64,000 nucleotides of DNA from Bifidobacterium sp. ESL0690 (GCF_029392315.1 NZ_CP113939.1:496001-560000); one strand, 5' to 3'. Numbered from the stretch's first letter, positions 9,143 to 17,779 are shown. Translations and numbers: made by a program. The notes: generated from the sequence alone by a model not told the origin.

Positions 9143-10279
9143 GTGAAAATCGCGTATATCGGGCACAAGCGGATTCCCTCCAGAGAAGGAGGGGTTGAAG
9201 TCGTGGTTACCGAGCTTGCCGCCCGCATGGCGCAACTTGGCCAGGATGTGACGGTTTACAACAGGCGCGGGCACAATGTTGCAGGACGTGGTTTCGACAA
9301 TTGCCAAGATGGCACAATCTTGAACGAGAACAACTTGCATATTGTGTCGGTGCCAACCTTAAATCTTAAGGGTTTGGCTGCGCTGAGCTCATCATTTTTT
9401 GCTACGTTGAAAGCGATAAAGGCCAGGCCGGACGTGATTCATTTCCATGCTGAAGGGCCGAGTGCCATGGTTCCTTTGGCGAAACTCGCTGGAGTGCCAA
9501 CGGTAGTTACCATTCATGGCCTTGACTGGCAAAGAGCCAAGTGGAATGCCCTCGCGAGCAGCTACATTAAATTTGGTGAAAAAATGACCGCGCGGTATGC
9601 GGATGAAATCATCGTACTTAACAAAGACACAAAGCGATATTTCATTGAGCGTTACGGTCGTTCCACTCACTTGATTCCCAATGGGATTCGCAAAGGAGTT
9701 TCCAAGAAAGCAAACAGTATAGTCAATTCCTTTGGATTGGAGAAGAATTCCTATATTCTCTACCTTGGTCGTATCGTTCCTGAAAAGGGAATTCATTATC
9801 TCCTTGAAGCGTTCAGGAATATCAAAACGTCGTTGAAATTGGTAATCGCTGGAGGTTCCTCGGATTCCGGAGATTATTTTCAGAAGATTAAGGAGCTCGC
9901 GCAAAAGGACAATCGTGTCATCATCACGGATTTTGTGTATGGCGAGGTCTTGGAAGAGCTCTATAGCAACGCGTATGTATACGTTCTTCCCAGCGATGTT
10001 GAGGGTATGCCAATGAGCTTGTTGGAAGCGATGAGTTATGGCAACTGTTGTCTCGTGTCCGATATACCCGGCTGCACCGATGCCGTAGGAGACCATGCCG
10101 TACTCTTCAAACATGGGTCGGTTGAAGATCTTGAGCAAAAGTTGGAGACGCTGATAGATAGCCCGGAAATGGTTTCTCGATATCAAGGGGGTGCCGGTGA
10201 CTACATTGCGAGTAAATACGATTGGCAAAAAATCGTGGATGGAACTTTGAGTGTGTATCGCAAAGCGGTTGGGCGATAG
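9143..10279 (+). CDS. glycosyltransferase family 4 (rhamnosyltransferase-like)
   Basis: This 378-residue GT-B enzyme reads from GTG 9143 with AGAGG at 9133-9137. The N-terminus KIAYIGHKRIPSREGGVEVVVTELA contains the GG-VE turn of GT4 donors/acceptors and resembles DUF1972/rhamnosyltransferase-type proteins. The C-terminal domain has YLGRIVPEKGIHYLLEA and the E-x7-E region SDVEGMPMSLLEAMSYGNCCLVSD. It has no membrane segment. Composition is closer to the core genome than its neighbours. It has its own promoter (9069-9097) and is divergent from the GT2 gene, so it may be regulated apart from the rest. Specificity is inferred from the N-terminal motif only. Confidence 0.85.
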   Translation: MKIAYIGHKRIPSREGGVEVVVTELAARMAQLGQDVTVYNRRGHNVAGRGFDNCQDGTILNENNLHIVSVPTLNLKGLAALSSSFFATLKAIKARPDVIHFHAEGPSAMVPLAKLAGVPTVVTIHGLDWQRAKWNALASSYIKFGEKMTARYADEIIVLNKDTKRYFIERYGRSTHLIPNGIRKGVSKKANSIVNSFGLEKNSYILYLGRIVPEKGIHYLLEAFRNIKTSLKLVIAGGSSDSGDYFQKIKELAQKDNRVIITDFVYGEVLEELYSNAYVYVLPSDVEGMPMSLLEAMSYGNCCLVSDIPGCTDAVGDHAVLFKHGSVEDLEQKLETLIDSPEMVSRYQGGAGDYIASKYDWQKIVDGTLSVYRKAVGR

Positions 10280-10478
10280 CACTAGTTGGATTGATACTGC
10301 CTGAAGTAGAAAATGTATCTATAGAGTATTGATGGTCATCACTTTGGATTTTATCTATTTTTAGTCTAATGAGAGAGCTATCTTTATAAGTAATGCGTTA
10401 TTCTTTGTGCTTTTTACGCAACAATAAAGATAATTTGTTTATTTAGAGCGGTTCATGAGTATAGAGATGGGGATTTCA

Positions 10479-12074
10479 ATGGTGAAAAACAAAAAAGGCA
10501 TTCGATCTGTATTGACTGCTTTAATCGCTATAACTGTAGGAGCTTCAGCTATAACGCCAAGTGTTGCCAATGCAAGCCCATCTTGTATTGTAAACAGAAG
10601 CAGTATCAGCCAATGCTTCCCGGATAGGAATTTGGCAATGGATGTAGCGTATAACGCTGCTGGAGGCAATATTAATAATACCTTTACTCAAGATGTTATT
10701 AATAGGGTTACCGATCTAAGTACACGAGATTATGACACGTTGAATCTTGAAGGTATCCAGCGGCTTGTCAATCTTCAAACACTCAATTTAGATTATGATA
10801 AAAATATCGTTAATTTTAATCTCATTCATCAACTTCCCAACTTGACGGAATTACATCTATGGAATTGTGGATTGTGGACAGTAAAAAATCTTGCAGGAAT
10901 GAATAATCTAAGGATATTGGAATTAGGCTATAATCATCTTTCGAATGTCAGTAAGTTGAGTGGTCTGTTCAATTTAACCGACTTGAGATTAAATAATAAT
11001 GCTCTCTCAAATATAAATAATCTGAATAATTTGCCTAATCTACAGAAAATAAACTTAGATGAGAATAATTTGTCCGACATTACTCATCTTGCAATTTTTA
11101 ACAATCTTGCAGAGATTAATGCAAGTGAGAATCATATTCGTGATATCAGCGGTTTAAATAACCTTTGGGCCTTGAAAAGAATGAATATGGATTCGCAGAA
11201 TATAACTTTGCCAAGTGTTGGCGTGAATTCGAGTATTCAGGTGCGAAGTGCGACAAATATCAACGGAACACCGGTGATGCCAACTTCATATGGTATGGAT
11301 CCGGATACCGGAATTTACGATCCTCCAACTGGGATTGTGACATGGCCTCGTCCTTATGTAGCCGGACAAGTTTCGTTCAATTTTTCTGGGGATGTGCCAT
11401 TAAAAGGGTATGATAATCGGGGTAGTTTTTCTGGTAAAATCACTCAGCCATATACCATTCAAGTACTAAATAAGAGCAAGTTGTGGGCTCAGGTTAATAG
11501 TGCGAAGTGGCTTCAGTATAGAAATTATACGGTGGGTTCGTGGAACGTGTTCGCTAAGGCATTAGCATATGCCAAGTGGGCGCTTTACAGCAATACCGCT
11601 ACTCAGTATCAGATTAATTTGGCTACAAAAAACCTTATTGGGGGCAAGGCTGGACTCAGAAAGAGGATTAACAAGAGTGCGTTGTGGGCTCAGGTTAATG
11701 ATGCGAAGTGGCTTCGGTCTGGGAATTATACGGTAGGCTCGTGGAAAGTGTTCGCTAAGGCATTATCGTATGCCAAGTGGGCGCTCTATGCCAATAACTC
11801 CACTCAGTATCAGGTTAATTTGGCCATGAAGAACCTTATATCGGGTAGAGCTGGACTTAGGAAGCGGGTTTACAGCAGGAGTGCGTTGTGGTCTCAAGTC
11901 AATAGTGCGAAGAAGCTTCGGTCTTGGAATTATACTTCGGCTTCGTGGAATGTGTTCTCGAAGTCGTTGTCGTACGCCAACTGGGCACTTTATGGCAAAG
12001 CTACTTCGTATCAGATTGATTTGGCCACCAGGAATCTCATATCGGCCCAGGCTGGACTCAGGAGTAGATGGTAA
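10479..12074 (+). CDS. secreted leucine-rich-repeat protein with three C-terminal FIVAR-like repeats
   Basis: This is a protein of 531 residues. A signal peptide (Lys-rich start, hydrophobic core SVLTALIAITVGASA, likely cleavage after VANA) is followed by about seven 20-22-residue leucine-rich repeats of internalin style (LPNLTELHLWNCGL and similar). A short Ig-like adapter ending about residue 332 follows, then three near-identical 67-residue modules starting ALW/KLWAQVN, with YT-x2-SW and WALY. These fit the FIVAR pattern of surface proteins. There is no LPXTG motif, SLH domain or C-terminal helix, so attachment would depend on the repeats. I chose ATG 10479, with GGGGA six bases upstream; ATG 10455 adds eight residues. 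It follows the polysaccharide genes in the same AT-rich region. Confidence 0.75.
   Translation: MVKNKKGIRSVLTALIAITVGASAITPSVANASPSCIVNRSSISQCFPDRNLAMDVAYNAAGGNINNTFTQDVINRVTDLSTRDYDTLNLEGIQRLVNLQTLNLDYDKNIVNFNLIHQLPNLTELHLWNCGLWTVKNLAGMNNLRILELGYNHLSNVSKLSGLFNLTDLRLNNNALSNINNLNNLPNLQKINLDENNLSDITHLAIFNNLAEINASENHIRDISGLNNLWALKRMNMDSQNITLPSVGVNSSIQVRSATNINGTPVMPTSYGMDPDTGIYDPPTGIVTWPRPYVAGQVSFNFSGDVPLKGYDNRGSFSGKITQPYTIQVLNKSKLWAQVNSAKWLQYRNYTVGSWNVFAKALAYAKWALYSNTATQYQINLATKNLIGGKAGLRKRINKSALWAQVNDAKWLRSGNYTVGSWKVFAKALSYAKWALYANNSTQYQVNLAMKNLISGRAGLRKRVYSRSALWSQVNSAKKLRSWNYTSASWNVFSKSLSYANWALYGKATSYQIDLATRNLISAQAGLRSRW
11475..12071 (+). repeat. three in-gene tandem repeats of 201-204 bp
   Basis: Units begin at 11475, 11676 and 11880 and encode the three FIVAR-like modules. 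The DNA is highly similar between units, so the array arose by recent tandem duplication and could vary in number between strains. Confidence 0.85.
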
Positions 12075-12736
12075 TTGATGTTTTATGGATTGTGCTGCCG
12101 CTCCAAGTAACAGTCTTGGAACGGCAGCACAATCATATTTATTAGTAGGCTAATTAAGTGTGTGGAAAAGTTATTGCTTATTTTTTGTACGACGTCTTGG
12201 TGAATACTCCAAATTGTAAAGAGCGTGCATGTGCATTTCGTTAAGCTATCTGCGTCCCATAATCTCTCAATATTATCGGTTCCGATACCGGATAATGTCC
12301 TAGGGATTTTCAATTCTGTCTATGAACTAGCTAGGAGTTCAATCGAACACATGCTATTTGATTTATTTTTTAGGTTTGTTCTTTAGTAATTTTTTCGAAT
12401 TTACTCGGATACTACCTAATGTTTTAGTATGAAGGTAAAAATGGTTTATTTTGATGAAGCGTACAGGGCTTCCATAAAATATGTGCGTCACGATGATCTA
12501 GTGGGGGAATGTGATTCGGCGACGTTCTGTCGACATTTTCATTAGTTTTAATATGTTCCGTGTTCTAGTAATGTCTGTTGTAATTTGCTGGCGGATGTAG
12601 TCCGTATAGATGAATCCAATTAGTCGTGGGAATGAGCATAGGATACGGTTACAAACCCCGTGTCGGGTTGTTTTTGGTAGCTCTTGTGTGCTAATGTTAT
12701 GTTTTGTTAGGTTACGGCACAATGAAGGAGCACAAA
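12075..12736. other. gene-free spacer between polysaccharide region and galE
   Basis: About 660 bp of AT-rich DNA. It holds a terminator hairpin at 12090-12132 and the galE leader. No convincing gene is seen; short open frames here have no ribosome-binding site or codon pattern. It marks the composition boundary between the polysaccharide region and the core genome. Confidence 0.6.
12090..12132 (+). terminator. large hairpin terminator after the LRR gene
   Basis: An 18-bp stem (12090-12107 with 12115-12132, one G-U type mismatch) around a 7-nt loop, followed by a weak T-rich stretch. It lies 16 bp after the LRR gene stop. Confidence 0.8.
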
Positions 12737-13756
12737 ATGACAACTGTGTTGGTTACCGGGGGAGCCGGATATATCGGCACGCACACCGATGTGGAGCTGC
12801 TGAACAAGGGTTACGACGTCATCAGCGTCGACAATTACGTCAATTCGGTGCCGGAAGCCCTTGACCGCGTCAAGACGATTACCGGCAAGGAAGTCAAGCG
12901 TTACGACGGCGACGTGCGCGACGTTGAGCTCATGAACCGCATTTTCGAGGAGAACGACGTCGACTGGGTTATCCACTTCGCGGGCCTCAAGGCTGTGGGC
13001 GAGTCCGTTGCCAAGCCGATCGAGTACTACGACAACAACCTTACCGGCACCATGGTGTTGCTGAGGACGATGCGTGACCACAATGTCAAGAAGATCATCT
13101 TCTCTTCGTCCGCCACCGTCTACGGCGCGGCCGAGCACCTGCCGCTCACCGAGGAGAGCCCCGTTGGCGGAACCACCAATCCATATGGCACCTCCAAGCT
13201 TTTCCAGGAGCAGATTCTTCGTGACGTTTATGTTGCCGATGACACGTGGACCATCGTGCTGTTGCGTTACTTCAACCCAGTCGGCGCCCATTCCTCCGGC
13301 CTGCTAGGCGAGGATCCGAAGGGCATTCCCGCCAATCTTACCCCGTACATCGCCAAGGTGGCGCTTGGTGAGCTCAAGGAAGTCCAGGTTTACGGCGACG
13401 ATTATCCGACCCCGGACGGCACCGGCGTGCGCGACTACATCCACGTCGTCGACCTTGCCAAGGGCCACGTCGCGGTAATCGACAAGATCGAGAAACCGGG
13501 CGTCTACACCTACAACCTCGGCACTGGTCACGGCTACTCAGTTCTCGAGGTCATCAAGGCTTATGAGAAGGCCGCCGGCCACAAGATTCCGTACGTTATC
13601 AAGCCCCGTCGCCCCGGCGACATCGCGGCTTGCTACGCGGATTCCTCCAAGGCCGAGCGTGAGTTGGGCTGGAAGGCCGAGCTGGGTATCGACGAGATGG
13701 CCGCTTCTTCCCTCAACTGGCAGACCAAGAATCCGAAAGGCTTCCGCAAGGACTGA
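12737..13756 (+). CDS. galE: UDP-glucose 4-epimerase
   Basis: This 339-residue enzyme interconverts UDP-galactose and UDP-glucose in the Leloir pathway, using tightly bound NAD. The Rossmann motif GGAGYIGTH (residues 8-16), the SSSATVYG segment with the catalytic Ser/Thr, and the YxxxK pair in NPYGTSKLFQEQ are intact, and length is normal for the family. The ATG at 12737 is chosen because AAGGAG ends six bases upstream; the longer frame from 12704 lacks a site. GC content is much higher than the preceding DNA. It lies about 20 kb from galT and galK and next to the polysaccharide region, so it may also supply UDP-galactose for polymer synthesis. It is probably monocistronic. Confidence 0.95.
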   Translation: MTTVLVTGGAGYIGTHTDVELLNKGYDVISVDNYVNSVPEALDRVKTITGKEVKRYDGDVRDVELMNRIFEENDVDWVIHFAGLKAVGESVAKPIEYYDNNLTGTMVLLRTMRDHNVKKIIFSSSATVYGAAEHLPLTEESPVGGTTNPYGTSKLFQEQILRDVYVADDTWTIVLLRYFNPVGAHSSGLLGEDPKGIPANLTPYIAKVALGELKEVQVYGDDYPTPDGTGVRDYIHVVDLAKGHVAVIDKIEKPGVYTYNLGTGHGYSVLEVIKAYEKAAGHKIPYVIKPRRPGDIAACYADSSKAERELGWKAELGIDEMAASSLNWQTKNPKGFRKD

Positions 13757-13774
13757 CGCTTTCTAGCTAAGTCA

Positions 13775-13817
13775 AAATGGGCCGTCACTGTGTTTCATAC
13801 ATAGTGACGGCCCATTT
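13775..13817 (+). terminator. hairpin terminator after galE
   Basis: A 15-bp perfect stem (13775-13789 with 13803-13817) with a 13-nt loop, 18 bp after the galE stop. It may work in both directions between galE and the convergent gene. Confidence 0.8.
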
Positions 13818-13836
13818 CAGTAGTATCCGAATACAA

Positions 13837-13871
13837 ATTGAGGCTTCCGGCGTGTAACCGAAAGCCTCAAT
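13837..13871 (-). terminator. hairpin terminator of the G5/lysozyme-like gene
   Basis: A 14-bp stem (13837-13850 with 13858-13871) and 7-nt loop. On the minus strand the single imperfect position is a T-G wobble and the stem is followed by TTGTATT, placing it at the 3' end of the minus-strand gene. Confidence 0.7.
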
Positions 13872-13904
13872 CTGAAGATTTGCGCTACTTCGCTAATGTA
13901 AAAC

Positions 13905-14906
13905 TCAGTAGCTATGAGCCGTCTGCCAGTGGGCATAGGCACCCTGCACGCCGCCGTAGCGTGCGCAGTAACCCCAGAACCACTTGAGCTGGGTCTGGTA
14001 GTTGGTGGCCCAATCCGCGCCGGCGCTTGCCATCTTGCTGCCAGGCAGTGCCTGAGGCAGACCGTAGGCGCCAGAAGGATTCTGCGCGTTGACGCGCCAA
14101 CCGGATTCGTGGCTGATGATGTAGACGGTGGCGGTGAAGTCGGCTTCCGAGCCGCCGTTGGAAAGCAGGTAGTCATGCGCCCACTGCTGCATCTCGCCGA
14201 CAGGAACGGTGGAACCGATGTTCGCGGCATCGCTGGAAACGGTGGAGCCGGAGCCGGTGCCCACAAGGATGACCTTGTCGACAGGAGCCTGCTTCACGAA
14301 CGAAGTGAATACGTTGGAGGAGATGGTCTTCTTGCCGGCCTTGGTAACGAGGCTGGTGGTTTCCATCACGCCTGCCTGGCCTTCGGACTGAACCTTCTGC
14401 TGGCCCTTGGGCAGATCCGAGGTCTCCTTGGTCACGACGTTGAAACCGATGGGGGAGTCGGAAGTTTCGAGATTCGCGTTGGCGCGCTCGATGCTGATGA
14501 CGGTGGATTCGTTGACCTTGGTCTTGAGGCTTGGGTTGACCACGTCGCCGGTCTCAAGGGTGATGTCGCCCTGATCGAGCACGGACTTGACGTCGGTGAA
14601 GTGAGAGCCGACCACGGCGCGGTTCTTGCCGTTGATTTTGACGGTGACGTAGGTGTCGCCGGTCTTGCCGCCACGAAGGTCTTCACGGTCGCTGCCGCGG
14701 GAGACGCCAAGCGTGTTGGCGTCGGTGGCCGAATACGAAGTGACGCGATTGAGGGAATCCTGGCGTGCATCATGGGAATGAACGGCGATGACGCTGCCGC
14801 CCACTAATGCCACAACCGCTGCTACGCCGGCCGCGATCTTCGTCCACTGGCGTTTGCTCAGCGACCTCAAGGTCTTGGTTTGCTTACGGTGGTTAGCCTT
14901 AGCCAT
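13905..14906 (-). CDS. secreted G5-domain protein with lysozyme-like C-terminal domain (Rpf/aggregation-promoting-factor type)
   Basis: This is a 333-residue protein. A basic N-terminus is followed by a membrane segment (about residues 26-42, IAAGVAAVVALVGGSVIAV), a DUF348-type ubiquitin-like domain (about 85-145), a G5 domain (about 155-215) and a C-terminal lysozyme-like domain. The last has IISHESGW, with the probable catalytic Glu, and NPSGAYGLPQALPGSKM. This layout matches resuscitation-promoting-factor-like muralytic proteins, and the C-terminus resembles aggregation-promoting-factor domains. It should act on peptidoglycan outside the membrane. Its leader is long (about 165 nt from the likely start), so post-transcriptional control is possible. 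Muralytic activity is inferred from the fold. Confidence 0.85.
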   Translation of the reverse strand: MAKANHRKQTKTLRSLSKRQWTKIAAGVAAVVALVGGSVIAVHSHDARQDSLNRVTSYSATDANTLGVSRGSDREDLRGGKTGDTYVTVKINGKNRAVVGSHFTDVKSVLDQGDITLETGDVVNPSLKTKVNESTVISIERANANLETSDSPIGFNVVTKETSDLPKGQQKVQSEGQAGVMETTSLVTKAGKKTISSNVFTSFVKQAPVDKVILVGTGSGSTVSSDAANIGSTVPVGEMQQWAHDYLLSNGGSEADFTATVYIISHESGWRVNAQNPSGAYGLPQALPGSKMASAGADWATNYQTQLKWFWGYCARYGGVQGAYAHWQTAHSY

Positions 14907-15381
14907 TTGCCTTAAATACTCCTAAGTAGTCCTACAGTTTCAATGCGTCGAACAACGGGCGCACCGTACAACTCTCATCTCATATCTCTTTCGCGCGTAC
15001 TCCACGCGCGGATGCAACGCCGCAACTATCACAATCCGCCTCGGCGGGTACATCACTACATCACAAAACAGTCATAATTATAACGCGGTGCCACGAAAAA
15101 ACTCTTAGATAGACGGGTTGAATTTATTAATTTTTGATAAAAGGAATTGCGCACTGCGTCTTGAAACGTTGCTATTGCGTCGATGGGGTAATGAATATGC
15201 CGATAGCCAAACATTGCCAGCTATCGGCATATCGCTTTACGTGAACGTTATTCGGGAATCATTCCGGTTTGATGGGAATCTAGCAAACCCAAGCGCTCTC
15301 GCCTTAAGTTCTATGAATCTTGCGATCCCACGAGCTTTATAAGCCTTACAAATCTTGTGGGCCTCACGAACTTGATGAACC
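14907..15381. other. gene-free spacer with minus-strand leader
   Basis: It holds the promoter and long leader of the G5/lysozyme-like gene and, at 15195-15232, a 13-bp stem with 12-nt loop downstream of trxA. That stem lacks a T-run on either strand. No gene is seen. Confidence 0.6.
15077..15082 (-). promoter_or_regulatory. -10 box of the G5/lysozyme-like gene
   Basis: A perfect TATAAT on the minus strand, about 170 nt upstream of the start codon. No clear -35 box is seen. Just downstream is TGTGATGTAG, half of a GlxR/CRP-type site; the second half is poor. Confidence 0.5.
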
Positions 15382-15732
15382 TCAGGCCTTGGCGTCTTCC
15401 TTGGCGTTGACATCAAGGGCGCGGGCCTGCTTGATGACCTCGTCGAGATCGGAGGCGCGCAGTGCACCGGCCTGTTTGAAAATAATCTGGCCCTTCTTGG
15501 CGATCATCAGCGTGGGGACGGCTTGGATTTCGGCTGCGGTGGCGAGCTCCTGGTTCTGGTCGATGTCGACCTTGCCGAAGACGATGTCGGGGTTGGCCTC
15601 GCTGGCCTTCTCATAGACCGGGCCGAACGCCTTGCACGGGCCGCACCAGGTGGCCCAGAAATCAACGAACACGAGGTCGTTGTTGGTGATGGTCTCTTCA
15701 AAGTTTTTTGCCGTCAAAGTCTGCGTTGCCAT
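15382..15732 (-). CDS. trxA: thioredoxin
   Basis: This 116-residue protein is the full length of a bacterial thioredoxin with a short charged C-terminal tail. The active site WCGPC is at residues 29-33, and the cis-proline segment AVPTLMI and the buried acidic FVDFWA are present. It reduces disulfides in cytoplasmic proteins, drawing electrons from thioredoxin reductase (not in this window). The start at 15732 is preceded by GGAGCC on the minus strand. It stands alone, divergent from the DUF4916 gene. Confidence 0.95.
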   Translation of the reverse strand: MATQTLTAKNFEETITNNDLVFVDFWATWCGPCKAFGPVYEKASEANPDIVFGKVDIDQNQELATAAEIQAVPTLMIAKKGQIIFKQAGALRASDLDEVIKQARALDVNAKEDAKA

Positions 15733-15881
15733 GATTATGGCTCCTTCCGCTTGTGCGTTGCACCATTCCGTAGGCTTTTACCTCACGAACGATGTAATAT
15801 TCAGTCTCCCAGCAAACCCCAACATTGCTAAGCCAGTGACGAAAAGGCCGTTCGTCTCGCGCATTCGTCAGCCACAGAGCC

Positions 15882-15887
15882 GATAAT
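15882..15887 (+). promoter_or_regulatory. -10 box placing the DUF4916 gene as leaderless
   Basis: GATAAT ends six nucleotides before the ATG at 15894, the spacing at which transcription would begin on the A of the start codon. No Shine-Dalgarno sequence precedes the ATG. Confidence 0.5.
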
Positions 15888-15893
15888 GGAGCC

Positions 15894-16526
15894 ATGGCAG
15901 TCTTGAATGATGAAGTGCCCGACGAGGGCGATTTCGATGCGGGGCGGCATCGTGGCGAATTCGATGGCATCACGCCCGAGGACTTTGTGCGCGGCGGTAG
16001 CAACGGCAATCCTCCCGGCTGGCTTTCGCCGCACGATATCGACGAAGCGCGCGCCAAACTGCCCATCGTCTACGTCGAAGTGGTTCCGGTGCGTACCGAC
16101 GACATGGGTCGTGTCAGCGAGGTTGGCTCGCTTTTGCGTGTGCGCGACACCGGTTCCGTGGAACGTACGCTGATTACCGGCCGTATCCTTTTCCATGAAA
16201 CCATCCGTGAAGCTATCGCCCGCAACATCGCCAAGGACTTGGGCGACCTCGCCCTGCCGATTCTGCCGGCGAGCCTGCAGCCTTTCACCGTCGCCGAATT
16301 CTTCCCGACTCCCGGTATTTCGGAGTTCTACGACCCGCGTCAGCACGCCATCGCGCTGTGCTACGTGGTGCAGATTTCCGGAGATTGCAAGCCGCTCGAC
16401 CCGGCGCTCGACGTGGAATGGTGCGATGTGGAGAGCAAGCAACTCGACACGTTCATCGCCCAGATGTCCGGCGGGCACGGCCAGATTGTGCGTCGCGCGC
16501 TTTCGTGGGCCGGCGTGGGCGAATAA
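15894..16526 (+). CDS. DUF4916 (NUDIX-like) family protein
   Basis: This 210-residue cytoplasmic protein has the general pattern of the DUF4916 family of actinobacteria: GWLSPHDIDEARAKLPIVYVEVVPVRTDD, then LRVRDTGSVERTLITGRILFHETIREAIARNIAKDLGDLALP. The family has a NUDIX fold, but the canonical Nudix box GX5EX7REUXEEXGU is not intact here, so pyrophosphatase activity is doubtful. The gene appears leaderless (-10 box at 15882-15887). The alpha/beta hydrolase gene begins 15 bp after its stop, so the two probably form an operon. Function is unknown. Confidence 0.8.
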   Translation: MAVLNDEVPDEGDFDAGRHRGEFDGITPEDFVRGGSNGNPPGWLSPHDIDEARAKLPIVYVEVVPVRTDDMGRVSEVGSLLRVRDTGSVERTLITGRILFHETIREAIARNIAKDLGDLALPILPASLQPFTVAEFFPTPGISEFYDPRQHAIALCYVVQISGDCKPLDPALDVEWCDVESKQLDTFIAQMSGGHGQIVRRALSWAGVGE

Positions 16527-16540
16527 ACGGAACAGGCAAG

Positions 16541-17386
16541 ATGAATATTCGTATTAATAATAAGGTCTATCGTTCTGGCAAAGGTATTCCTCTGATTTTG
16601 TTGCATGCGTTCCCCGTGGATGCACGGATGTGGGACGATTGTGCGAAAAGCATGATCAGACTTGGTGACGAACGCGGGGTAGCTTCGTTTCCGATTTGGG
16701 CCCCGGATACACCGGGTGCTGGCGACGCCTCGATTCCCGACGCGCATGCCACCGGGGCGATTGCCGACGATGGCGCGTACGCCGAGGCGATGGACAAAGT
16801 GGCCGAAGCCTACGTTTCGATGCTGCATATCACCGGCCATGAAAAAGCCATTTGGGTGGGCCTTTCGATGGGCGGCTATATTGCGATGGATATTGCGCGG
16901 CTGTTCCCGGAAACCGTTGCCGGACTTGCCCTATGCGATACCACTACGGTGGCCGACAGACCTGAGGCTCGTGCAAATCGGCTTAAGATTGCTCAAATCT
17001 GCGAAAGCGACAATACCGTTGAGCCGGTGATGCATTTTGCGCGTCCGCAGGCGGGGGATTCGAGCGTGAAGCTCGGTCAGGGGTTCCAGGATCTGCTTGC
17101 CGGCTGGATTCACGATCAGCGTCCGGAAGGCCTTGCCTGGCGCGAGCGTATGGCCGCCGGTCGTGCCGACACCACCGACCAATTGGCGCGCGTCACTGCT
17201 CCTGCGGCGATTGTCAGCGGAGAGAACGATCCTTCGAGCCCTCCGGCGAAGATGCGTCCGATTGCTGATGCCATGACTTCCACCTCTGTCGCTTTCACCG
17301 CGATTCCCGATTGCGGCCATTTCAGTGCCGTCGAGCGTCCCGACGCTGTGGCGAATGCCTTGCTAGACTTGGTCGAGCGGGTATAG
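16541..17386 (+). CDS. alpha/beta hydrolase
   Basis: This 281-residue protein has an alpha/beta hydrolase fold: ILLHAFPVDARMWDD for the oxyanion region, nucleophile elbow GLSMGG, acid in VSGENDPSSPP and the catalytic His in PDCGHFSAVE. The full triad is therefore present. Substrate is unknown; the layout is that of soluble esterases or C-C hydrolases. The ATG at 16541 is chosen because the longer frame back to 16358 overlaps the preceding gene in another frame. The ribosome-binding site is weak (GGCAAG), which suggests coupling to the DUF4916 gene 15 bp upstream. Confidence 0.85.
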   Translation: MNIRINNKVYRSGKGIPLILLHAFPVDARMWDDCAKSMIRLGDERGVASFPIWAPDTPGAGDASIPDAHATGAIADDGAYAEAMDKVAEAYVSMLHITGHEKAIWVGLSMGGYIAMDIARLFPETVAGLALCDTTTVADRPEARANRLKIAQICESDNTVEPVMHFARPQAGDSSVKLGQGFQDLLAGWIHDQRPEGLAWRERMAAGRADTTDQLARVTAPAAIVSGENDPSSPPAKMRPIADAMTSTSVAFTAIPDCGHFSAVERPDAVANALLDLVERV

Positions 17387-17779
17387 GAACGGGTGTAGCC
17401 GAGCTCTTATTACTGGCCTGCAGGCGCACTTATCCGTCGTTACCGTCGAAAAGATGCAAATTAGTCGGTCTGGAGTGCATGTTCCTGACGTTAGCGTACA
17501 AAAAGTGTAGGTTAGTCGGGCTACAGTGCGATTATCCGACGCTAGCGTGGTAAAAATGCGCTTTCTGGTTGCGAAAGTGCATGTTTCTGACGTTGGCGTG
17601 CAAAAGGTACAAGTTGGGCGTGGCAGAATGCATGTTTCTGACGGTGGCGTCGGAAAAGTGCACGTTGGAGAGTGCATCGGTTGTTGTGGTGCGATAATGG
17701 CTAATCGGTTATAGCATTTCATATAATGACGCAAGTAATTCATGGGAATGAATGTGTCCCCAAAGCTAAAGAGGTTGAC
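17387..17779. other. gene-free spacer containing a 51-bp repeat array
   Basis: Apart from the repeat at 17423-17677 and the nudC leader, nothing gene-like is supported. All six frames stay open for long stretches because the repeat unit is a multiple of three. Confidence 0.6.
17423..17677. repeat. five degenerate tandem copies of a 51-bp unit
   Basis: Units start at 17423, 17474, 17525, 17576 and 17627. The best conserved part of each is its first half, AGTGCATGTTTCTGACGTT, followed by a G-rich/A-rich section with AAAAGTGCA-like sequence. A partial sixth AGTGCAT is at 17671. The spacing is exact although the units have diverged, so the array is old or under selection for phase. Confidence 0.8.

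Noticed and set aside
15040..15060. GlxR-like site TGTGATGTAGTGATGT upstream of the G5 gene
   Set aside because: The second half-site differs at most positions, so it is noted only as a half-site.
14907..15070. c-di-AMP (ydaO-type) riboswitch upstream of the G5/lysozyme-like gene
   Set aside because: The conserved core motifs could not be found by eye.
17363..17743. Cys/Thr-rich minus-strand frame across the 51-bp repeats
   Set aside because: No ribosome-binding site, it runs into the antisense of the hydrolase gene, and the openness follows from the repeat period. Kept only as a finding about the repeat.
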